Shown: piece after piece, positions 6,369 to 11,573 of the stretch
How the letters are laid out: the number at the start of each line of letters is the position of its first letter
Numbering within the stretch: position 1 is the stretch's first letter
Assembly (NCBI GenBank): GCA_030620375.1
Contig: JAUXEW010000068.1
Span: 1 to 11,573 of the forward strand
DNA: 11,573 nt
Direction: 5' to 3'
Source: Desulfobacteraceae bacterium
GTDB lineage: Bacteria; Desulfobacterota; Desulfobacteria; Desulfobacterales; UBA5616
Translations under genes and position numbers: made by a program
Notes under the pieces: model-generated
What the model was told of the DNA's origin: nothing
The model's input: only the letters and a program-made list of their open reading frames with translations
The model's database searches: none

Positions 6369-7952
6369 TCAAGAATCGATTATCTGGAGAGCTTCCTCCC
6401 GATAGGCGTCCATTACATACGGCGTACCTGTGACTTTGGCACACTCTTCGGTAAGTGAGAATATGTCATTTCGACTGATGTATTTGACGGCCCAGTTTCT
6501 GGATCCAGCCATTATTTGTTGAAGTCCAACCTTGATTTTATCAGTCACGGTGAAAATGCCGATTGCACCCAAAGGAAGACGTTCGGCTTCCGAACCGTAT
6601 TTTTCTTTTAACACTTCATAATTCATAAATATTTCTTCTCTGGTTGATCCAAATCTCGAAACGGTAGTCGGAAGACCACCGTCTTCTCCTCGCAACCACT
6701 TTTCAGTATTCTTACCCACCATACCCGGGATCATTAACGCGCGGCCCATACATACGGCCTTACAGTACGGTGCACCTAAAGCCAGTGCTTTGAAAACATG
6801 ATCCTCGGAAGAAAAACCACCGGCAAATGCTATGTCCGGGGCCCGTTTCCCCCGTTGGGCGAGGCGTTCACACAATTCATAGGCCATGGAGTGAAGGTAT
6901 ATGGATGGAATACCCCACTCGGTCATCATTCTCCAGGGGCTCATTCCGGTCCCTCCCGGAGCGCCGTCAATGGTCAGAAGATCAATATCGGCATCGCTGG
7001 ACCAGCGTATGGCCATGGCCAGTTCTCTCATCGGATAGGCGCCTGTTTTCAACGTTATCCGTTTGGCGCCTAGTTTTCGCATCCTTTCGACTTCATTCAT
7101 AAAGCCTTCCTGATCAATGAATCCGAGACGCGAATGCCGCTCAAATTGCTTTAGGGGACCCGCCTTAAAAGCAGCCTGAAAAGCGGGTTTTTCCGGGTCC
7201 GGCGTAACAATGTAGCCACGTCTTTTCAATTCCAGCGCCCGGTCCAGAGAGTTTACCTTAATTTCACCACCGATACACTTGGCGCCTTGCCCCCATTTTA
7301 GTTCAATGGTTTCGACGCCAAACTTATCAATTACGTATTCCGCAACTCCGTTACGGGTATCCTCAACGTTCATCTGTACGAGGATATCCCCGTAGCCTTC
7401 ATGATAGCGACGATATTCTGTTATACGGCGGTCCATCTCCGGAGATTTCGTAATCTTGCCGTTTTTGTCGAGTTCCAACCCAGGATCAATCCCGCATACA
7501 TTTTCACCACACACCAGGCTGATACCGCTGATTGCAGCTCCTATTGCAAAGTGTTCCCAATTTCTGCGGGCAATATCCGTACTGCCGAGGGCGCCGGTAA
7601 AAATAGGAACTTTCATTTTTACCTTGTCGGTGACACCGAAAGATGTTTCAGTATCCACTGCCGGAAATGTTGCCTTATCCGGATCAGGGTCTATTCCTTT
7701 GGCCCCAAATGCGTAGCCCATAATATTAAGGTGAGAGTAGTCAACCGGGTAGTCCTTATCGGCACCAGCGGTGACGCTGCCAAAAGGCTCCGGATAAAGA
7801 AGCTCGCGGCCACGAAATGTGGCCCTGAACAAATCGCAATTGCCCTTGCATCCATCAATGCATCGGCTGCAGATACCGGATTGGGGAGCAACGTCTCGAG
7901 ATCGGTTTTTTGTTTGTAATGCCTCATTGGCATTTGGTCGATGTAGGTTCAA
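6369..7952 (-). CDS. Stand-alone FMN-binding glutamate synthase domain protein
   Basis: 527 aa, equivalent to the central FMN/2-oxoglutarate domain of glutamate synthase large subunit. Visible family blocks are GALGSTDIARRNWE (120-133), ELKWGQGAKCIGGEIKV (217-233), the phosphate-binding DGAPGGTGMSP (329-339) and FAGGFSSEDHVFKAL (376-390). It has neither the N-terminal class II glutaminase nor the C-terminal GXGXG helix of full-length GltB, as in archaeal-type split enzymes. The loop where GltB carries its [3Fe-4S] cysteines does not show that spacing. Instead an N-terminal C-x2-C-x3-C-x3-C set (C28, C31, C35, C39) could bind a cluster or zinc. The start is a TTG at 7952 with AAGGAG seven bases upstream; the next in-frame Met is about residue 78, inside conserved sequence, so the TTG is well supported. 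It is first in a unit with the ATP-grasp gene and gdhA. It may be an ammonia- or partner-dependent glutamate synthase, or another flavin oxidoreductase; that remains unproven. Confidence 0.9.
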   Translation of the reverse strand: MNLHRPNANEALQTKNRSRDVAPQSGICSRCIDGCKGNCDLFRATFRGRELLYPEPFGSVTAGADKDYPVDYSHLNIMGYAFGAKGIDPDPDKATFPAVDTETSFGVTDKVKMKVPIFTGALGSTDIARRNWEHFAIGAAISGISLVCGENVCGIDPGLELDKNGKITKSPEMDRRITEYRRYHEGYGDILVQMNVEDTRNGVAEYVIDKFGVETIELKWGQGAKCIGGEIKVNSLDRALELKRRGYIVTPDPEKPAFQAAFKAGPLKQFERHSRLGFIDQEGFMNEVERMRKLGAKRITLKTGAYPMRELAMAIRWSSDADIDLLTIDGAPGGTGMSPWRMMTEWGIPSIYLHSMAYELCERLAQRGKRAPDIAFAGGFSSEDHVFKALALGAPYCKAVCMGRALMIPGMVGKNTEKWLRGEDGGLPTTVSRFGSTREEIFMNYEVLKEKYGSEAERLPLGAIGIFTVTDKIKVGLQQIMAGSRNWAVKYISRNDIFSLTEECAKVTGTPYVMDAYREEALQIIDS

Positions 7953-7959
7953 AACAATT

Positions 7960-7965
7960 CTCCTT
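7960..7965 (-). promoter_or_regulatory. Ribosome binding site supporting a TTG start
   Basis: AAGGAG on the minus strand (7965-7960) lies 7 nt before TTG 7952. No ATG or GTG in frame lies nearby, so this site decides the start of the GOGAT-type protein. Confidence 0.8.
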
Positions 7966-7982
7966 TCACAATATGAATTCTA

Positions 7983-8023
7983 AATAAAAAAGGCGCCTGC
8001 CTGGTTAAGGAAAAGACGCCTTT
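7983..8023 (-). terminator. Leader terminator upstream of the GOGAT-type gene
   Basis: In minus-strand RNA AAAGGCGUC (8023-8015) pairs with GGCGCCUUU (7997-7989), 9 bp with one U-G pair. The 17-nt loop contains UUAACCAGG, and the stem is followed by UUUAUUUAG. The hairpin ends about 35 nt before the start codon and lies downstream of a TTGACA promoter. It is therefore in the 5' leader of the gene and is best read as an attenuator, although it could also stop read-through from mtaB. Confidence 0.7.
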
Positions 8024-8057
8024 GTCTTTTATCTTTGAAAAAAATCCGCACGTCTTT
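8012..8057 (-). promoter_or_regulatory. Possible antiterminator pairing in the leader
   Basis: In minus-strand RNA AAAGACG (8057-8051) is exactly complementary to CGUCUUU (8018-8012). The second segment includes four bases (8018-8015) of the 5' arm of the leader terminator, so the two structures exclude each other. Between them is an unpaired U-rich stretch. A small hairpin with a six-base loop (ACGT, ACAAAG, ACGT) overlaps the first segment. This is a possible binding platform, but it does not fit the ANTAR target rule well (A at loop position 1 but not G at position 4). Confidence 0.4.
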
Positions 8058-8092
8058 GTACGTAATTTCAATCATACTAATTTAAACTTTTT

Positions 8093-8122
8093 ATTATTAA
8101 CTATGCTAATTTAGTTTGTCAA
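8093..8122 (-). promoter_or_regulatory. Sigma-70-type promoter of the nitrogen-assimilation unit
   Basis: On the minus strand a perfect TTGACA (8122-8117) is followed after 18 nt by AATAAT (8098-8093), five of six consensus bases. AT-rich DNA with the palindrome TAAAAATTTTTA lies just upstream and could act as an UP element. The transcript would start near 8086, giving a leader of about 130 nt before TTG 7952. No sigma-54 (GG-N10-GC) site was noticed. Confidence 0.6.
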
Positions 8123-8171
8123 GTGATGTTTGATTAATTTTATAAAAATTTTTAAGCGGTTCATGGCGATG

Positions 8172-9536
8172 TCAATAAAGAACACCGAATACTTGATCGT
8201 CAGTTTTTACTCTGTCGATTCTGACCTGAACCCTGGTGTTTTTGAGACTATCATCACCGTTTATATGAACCGGTATATAATTTGATGATATTCCCTTAAG
8301 CAAACCCGTGGATCTGTCCCTTTTATCTTCAATAAGGATTTCAATGGGTTTCCCTGTAAACTTTTTGTAAAAATTCTTTTTCTTTATGTGGCCGAGACCG
8401 CGCATTTTCTTACAGCGGGCTTTGATTGTTTTTGAATCGACCTGTCGTGGATAACTGTTTGCCGGTGTGCCCTTTCGAGTTGAAAACGGGAAAACATGCA
8501 GATAGGTGACGGGTAATTCATGGATTAAGGAATATGTATTTTCAAAAGCCTTTTCGGTTTCACCCGGAAAACCGATTAACGTGTCCACACCAATGGCAGC
8601 ATCAGGAAGCAATTCATTAATTTTTATAATTTGATTTTTGAAAAGGGAACGGGTATACGGGCGGTGCATTTTTTTTAAGATAAGATCATCCCCGCTTTGC
8701 AGAGGAATATGAAAGTGATGACAAAAAATGTCTGCTTTTGCAACAAGCTGTATTATATCATCCGTAAGCTCATGGGGTTCTATAGAACTGAGTCGCACAC
8801 GGTCGATAGGATTGGATTCACAAATCCGGTTTAACAATTCTGTTAAGCCGGTTTTTGGAGAAAGATCTATTCCATAGGCGCCGAGATGCACGCCGGTAAG
8901 GACAACTTCGTGATATCCGGCCTTTTTGAGCTGCTTTATATTTTCTAATACGTTTTCAATACACATGCTCCGGCTTCGTCCCCGCGCATAAGGAACAATG
9001 CAGTATGTGCAGAAGCTGTCGCATCCGTCCTGGATCTTTAAAAACGGCCGGGTTCTGTTCCCCGAGACCGCTGCACAAGTCTGTTCGAAATTCTGTTCAG
9101 ATAATATGTTTTGCCGGATCAGGTGAGGGTAGGGGCCTTTTTCTTTCGATAAGACCATATCGGGTATTTTAAGTTTATCCGTGTGACCGATGATGTGGTG
9201 AATGCCGTTTATTTTATCGATTTCATCAGGCTCGGTCTGGGCATAACAGCCGGTTACAATAATACGTGCTTCCGGATTGGATCGTATGGCCTGTCGCACG
9301 GCCTGACGTGACTGCATGGATGCTTTCTGTGTGACCGTACAGGTGTTGATAATGCACAGGTCTGCCGTTTCTTTAGGGTCTATCGGATACCATCCTGAAT
9401 CTTTCAGTTGATGGGCGATGGCATCCGACTCGGATTGATTTACTTTACAGCCCAGTGTGGTGATCGTAAACTTGGGGAAATGATTCCGTATACTCGATAC
9501 CGGATGCGAGCTTACCCTTTTTTTTTGTTTTTTCAT
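8172..9536 (-). CDS. mtaB: tRNA (N6-threonylcarbamoyladenosine37-C2)-methylthiotransferase MtaB
   Basis: A radical SAM methylthiotransferase that converts t6A37 to ms2t6A in tRNAs reading ANN codons. From ATG 9536 it is 454 aa, normal for the family. The N-terminal MTTase domain shows the MtaB-type TLGCKVNQ (C30), INTCTVT (C66) and VTGCYAQ (C97), ligands of the auxiliary [4Fe-4S] cluster. The radical SAM domain has CDSFCTYC (C172, C176, C179), followed by LTGVHLG, RLSSIEP, HIPLQSGDD and GFPGETE. A TRAM-like tRNA-binding domain occupies roughly the last 60 residues. The CKVNQ motif favours MtaB over MiaB (which reads GCQMN) and RimO. A short basic extension of about 20 residues precedes the first strand. 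A TTG directly before the ATG also opens the frame; neither has an evident Shine-Dalgarno sequence, so initiation may be weak. It is probably transcribed independently of the genes downstream, which have their own promoter 50-80 nt past its stop. Confidence 0.95.
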   Translation of the reverse strand: MKKQKKRVSSHPVSSIRNHFPKFTITTLGCKVNQSESDAIAHQLKDSGWYPIDPKETADLCIINTCTVTQKASMQSRQAVRQAIRSNPEARIIVTGCYAQTEPDEIDKINGIHHIIGHTDKLKIPDMVLSKEKGPYPHLIRQNILSEQNFEQTCAAVSGNRTRPFLKIQDGCDSFCTYCIVPYARGRSRSMCIENVLENIKQLKKAGYHEVVLTGVHLGAYGIDLSPKTGLTELLNRICESNPIDRVRLSSIEPHELTDDIIQLVAKADIFCHHFHIPLQSGDDLILKKMHRPYTRSLFKNQIIKINELLPDAAIGVDTLIGFPGETEKAFENTYSLIHELPVTYLHVFPFSTRKGTPANSYPRQVDSKTIKARCKKMRGLGHIKKKNFYKKFTGKPIEILIEDKRDRSTGLLKGISSNYIPVHINGDDSLKNTRVQVRIDRVKTDDQVFGVLY

Positions 9537-9561
9537 CAATTTTTATGCAAAACTCAAATAA

Positions 9562-9720
9562 TGATGAACTCGTAAAAAGTCATAAAACATCATTTTTTGT
9601 CATTCCGTCCCGGATCGGGGTCCGGGATGACGGCCAAGCCGGAATCCAGTGTTTTTAGAAACTTATGACTGACCTGGACCCCGGCTTTCGCCGGGGTGAC
9701 GACTTCTTACGAGTCCGTCA
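9562..9720. mobile_element. MITE-like repeat with 22-bp terminal inverted repeats
   Basis: The left end (9562-9583) and the reverse complement of the right end (9699-9720) match at 18 of 22 positions, with a shared core ACTCGTAA. Inside are further inverted repeats: 9634-9649 against 9674-9687 (AAGCCGG and TCCAG blocks), CCCGGA/TCCGGG at 9610-9628, and a perfect hairpin at 9678-9697. It contains no open reading frame of note. AATA occurs just outside both ends (9557-9560 and 9721-9724) and might be a target duplication, but is too short to prove it. The element fills nearly all of the gap between mtaB and the acyl-CoA dehydrogenase gene. It is either a non-autonomous transposon or a REP-type palindromic repeat. 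Confidence 0.65.
9678..9697. repeat. GC-rich hairpin inside the MITE-like element
   Basis: ACCCCGGC and GCCGGGGT form a perfect 8-bp stem with a TTTC loop. No T-tract follows on either strand, so it is not a standard terminator. It resembles the short palindromes dispersed through many proteobacterial genomes. Confidence 0.7.
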
Positions 9721-9728
9721 AATAGAAT

Positions 9729-9735
9729 AAGGAGG
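9729..9735 (+). promoter_or_regulatory. Ribosome binding site of the acyl-CoA dehydrogenase gene
   Basis: AAGGAGG is followed after 4 nt by ATG 9740 and after 7 nt by a second in-frame ATG at 9743. Either may be used; the second has the more typical spacing, and the proteins differ by one Met. Confidence 0.85.
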
Positions 9736-9739
9736 AAGT

Positions 9740-11437
9740 ATGATGCTTTTAAATCCAAAGACGCAAAAATATGAATATCTTGATGAAAACTCAAGGAAAA
9801 TTATGCTTAAAACCATAGAGTTTTTTGAAAACAGGGGGAAGAAAAAACTTAAAGAAAATGATCGTGAGCGGAAGTGGAATTACGATTTTGTTGAATTCAT
9901 TAAGAAAGAGAAGATATTTTCAACCCTTATGACGCCCGCGGGATACGGGCCCGAGGGCTCCCGCTGGGATACTTTTCGGATATGTGATTTCAATGAAATC
10001 CTCGGATTTTATGGATTGTGCTACTGGTATACCTGGCAGGTTTCCATGCTGGGTCTCGGCCCCATCTGGATGAGCAATAATGAGGAGATAAAGCAAAAAA
10101 CAGCGCAACTGTTGCAGGATGGTGCTGTTTTTGCGTTCGGGCTTTCTGAAAAGGAGCATGGCGCGGACCTGTACGCGAGTGAAATGATGCTGACTCCGAT
10201 GGCTGACGGCACATACATGGCCGATGGCGGGAAATACTATATTGGTAATGCCAACGAGGCAGCCCTGGTCTCAACTTTTGGAAAAGATTCAGATACGGAT
10301 GATTTCGTATTTTTTGTTGTCAATTCAGAGCATGAAAATTTTGAGTGTATACAAAATGTAGTCAACTCCCAGAATTATGTGGCTGAATACGCCCTTCATG
10401 CTTATCCCATAACCGAAGCAGATATCCTTTCCAAAGGCCGCGACGCCTGGGATGCATCACTCAACACAATAAATATCTGCAAGTTTAATCTCGGTTGGGT
10501 ATCCATAGGTATCTGCACCCATGCATTTTATGAAGCCATAACCCACGCGGCCCATCGAAGACTTTTTAATCATTACGTTACTGATTTTCCACATATTAAA
10601 CAATTGCTTACCGATGCATATACCCGTCTGGTTGCGATGAAACTTTTTGCATACAGGGCCGCTGACTATATGCGTTCTGCATCTGACAATGACAGGCGAT
10701 ATCTCCTTTACAATCCAATGGTAAAAATGAAGGTGACCACCCAGGGCGAGGAAGTGATAAATCTTCTATGGGATGTCATTGCGGCAAAAGGCTTTGAAAA
10801 GGATATGTTTTTTGACATGGCCACACGGGACATACGGGCCTTGCCGAAACTTGAAGGAACTGTTCATGTGAACATGGCGCTCATTATCAAATTCATGGCC
10901 AATTACTTTTTCAGCCCGGACGAATTTCCGGAGATACCGAAGAGAGACGATACAAAAAATGATGGCTTTCTTTTCAACCAGGGGCCGACAAAGGGGCTGG
11001 GGAAGATCCGTTTCCACGACTACAATATTGCCTATGACAGCATGGATCTCCCAAATATAGATGTATTCAAAGAGCAGATAACGGTTTTTAAGGAATTCCT
11101 CGTTACGGCGACACCGAATGAAGAACAGGCCAAAGATATTGATTTTCTTCTCAATCTGGGTGAACTTTTTACTTTGGTCGCCTATGGACAGCTTATTATC
11201 GAGAACTATAGCATCTATAGTATCGACGAAGATATTGTAAATCAGATTTTTGACTTTATGGTAAGAGACTTTTCGAAATTTGCACTCCAGGTATATTCCA
11301 AAACCATGAGTACCGATCGCCAGATGGAACTGTGTCTGAAGATGATTAAAAAGCCGGTCGCCGATGTCGAGTGTTTTGAAAGAGTATGGAGCAATTATGT
11401 CTGTGAATTGATAGACACGTATGAAATGAACGACTAA
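9740..11437 (+). CDS. Acyl-CoA dehydrogenase family protein, long form
   Basis: A flavoprotein of the acyl-CoA dehydrogenase fold, 565 aa, which would oxidise an acyl-CoA at C2-C3 using FAD and pass electrons to an electron-transfer flavoprotein. The N-terminal helical domain covers about 1-125. The middle beta domain holds FAFGLSEKEHGADLYAS (131-147), corresponding to the substrate/FAD loop that often reads LTEP.AGSD, followed by ADGGKYYIGNAN. The C-terminal helical domain carries LPKLEGTVHVN (368-378), where E372 aligns with the catalytic Glu of the common YEGT motif. Classical enzymes are near 380 aa; here about 175 further residues follow (390-565), mostly helical in appearance, as in long ACAD subfamilies. 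Substrate cannot be deduced; aromatic, branched or fatty acyl-CoA are all possible. It is divergent to mtaB and alone in its direction in this window. No clear promoter was found, so transcription may start within the repeat element upstream. Confidence 0.88.
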   Translation: MMLLNPKTQKYEYLDENSRKIMLKTIEFFENRGKKKLKENDRERKWNYDFVEFIKKEKIFSTLMTPAGYGPEGSRWDTFRICDFNEILGFYGLCYWYTWQVSMLGLGPIWMSNNEEIKQKTAQLLQDGAVFAFGLSEKEHGADLYASEMMLTPMADGTYMADGGKYYIGNANEAALVSTFGKDSDTDDFVFFVVNSEHENFECIQNVVNSQNYVAEYALHAYPITEADILSKGRDAWDASLNTINICKFNLGWVSIGICTHAFYEAITHAAHRRLFNHYVTDFPHIKQLLTDAYTRLVAMKLFAYRAADYMRSASDNDRRYLLYNPMVKMKVTTQGEEVINLLWDVIAAKGFEKDMFFDMATRDIRALPKLEGTVHVNMALIIKFMANYFFSPDEFPEIPKRDDTKNDGFLFNQGPTKGLGKIRFHDYNIAYDSMDLPNIDVFKEQITVFKEFLVTATPNEEQAKDIDFLLNLGELFTLVAYGQLIIENYSIYSIDEDIVNQIFDFMVRDFSKFALQVYSKTMSTDRQMELCLKMIKKPVADVECFERVWSNYVCELIDTYEMND

Positions 11438-11573
11438 GGGCTTGCGAAAAAATAACTCAGCAGAATTGGCGGCCGGATTTGGGTCAGGATAGGGGTCAAT
11501 TTACTTGCACAATAGATCAGACCGTAGAAAAGGGCACAATCAGTTGCGGCGTAGCGGCCAACGGCCGAATGCC
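11438..11573. other. Downstream flank without a supported gene
   Basis: No convincing terminator follows the acyl-CoA dehydrogenase stop. The segment shows two near-repeats of GGGTCA (around 11484-11500) and a small CGGCC/GGCCG hairpin at 11555-11567. Composition becomes GC-rich toward the right edge. It may be the border of a repeat or insertion element that continues beyond the window. Confidence 0.4.

Noticed and set aside
7401..7919. Plus-strand frame of 172 codons opposite the GOGAT-type gene
   Set aside because: It is wholly antisense to strongly conserved coding sequence and has no recognisable domain.
8000..8060. ANTAR-type double hexaloop RNA target in the leader
   Set aside because: One six-base-loop hairpin (ACAAAG) is present, but it lacks G at loop position 4 and no matching second hexaloop hairpin could be drawn. 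Only a generic attenuator is claimed.
9537..9545. TTG codon directly before the mtaB ATG as the start
   Set aside because: No Shine-Dalgarno favours it over the adjacent ATG, so the ATG was kept.
11434..11573. Minus-strand frame open from the right edge to just past the acyl-CoA dehydrogenase stop
   Set aside because: About 45 codons with no start visible, no similarity I recognise, and a composition rich in Tyr and Cys typical of spurious translation.

Overview
The window looks like the chromosome of a strictly anaerobic, sulfate-reducer-like member of the Desulfobacterota (old Deltaproteobacteria). This is inferred from gene content: a receiver/ATP-grasp protein of a type I associate with that group and with Bacteroidota, a stand-alone FMN glutamate-synthase domain, a PurF-like protein beginning MGGFFGVVSKEDC, and a short palindromic TIR repeat of a style I recall from such genomes. 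No rRNA, tRNA, CRISPR array, prophage or complete insertion sequence is visible.

Layout. Positions 1-890 (minus) hold the N-terminal 296 codons of an amidophosphoribosyltransferase-like protein that runs off the left edge. A gene-poor stretch (891-1224) with an odd GC-rich patch follows. A 115-aa minus-strand gene (1225-1572) has a RAMA-like domain. An intergenic stretch (1573-1901) carries its likely promoter, two small palindromes and a good intrinsic terminator for the genes to the right. Then come three minus-strand genes, transcribed right to left: FMN-type glutamate synthase domain protein (6369-7952), a 988-aa double-receiver plus PEP-synthase-type ATP-grasp protein (3270-6236), and glutamate dehydrogenase gdhA (1902-3251). 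Upstream lies the tRNA-modifying radical SAM gene mtaB (8172-9536, minus). A 159-bp repeat with terminal inverted repeats fills almost all of the divergent gap, and on its other side an acyl-CoA dehydrogenase gene (9740-11437, plus) reads away. The last 136 bases hold no gene I can support.

How it fits together. The three genes between 1902 and 7952 look like one nitrogen-assimilation transcription unit: GDH makes glutamate from ammonia, and the GOGAT-type flavoprotein has the glutamate-synthase catalytic fold but no glutaminase domain. The protein between them looks regulatory or ATP-dependent, with at least one phosphorylatable receiver domain and an ATP-grasp module lacking the phosphohistidine and PEP-binding parts. 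The unit begins with a TTGACA promoter and a leader of about 130 nt that contains an intrinsic terminator and a possible antiterminator. A second terminator, overlapped by a stronger upstream hairpin, sits between the first and second genes. Both suggest control by conditional termination. The PurF-like protein has lost the glutaminase nucleophile and its oxyanion-hole motif, so nothing in this neighbourhood visibly uses glutamine as an amide donor. The most interesting material is this set of glutamine-independent enzymes and their two RNA switches.

All calls come from reading the sequence by eye; no database search or folding program was run.
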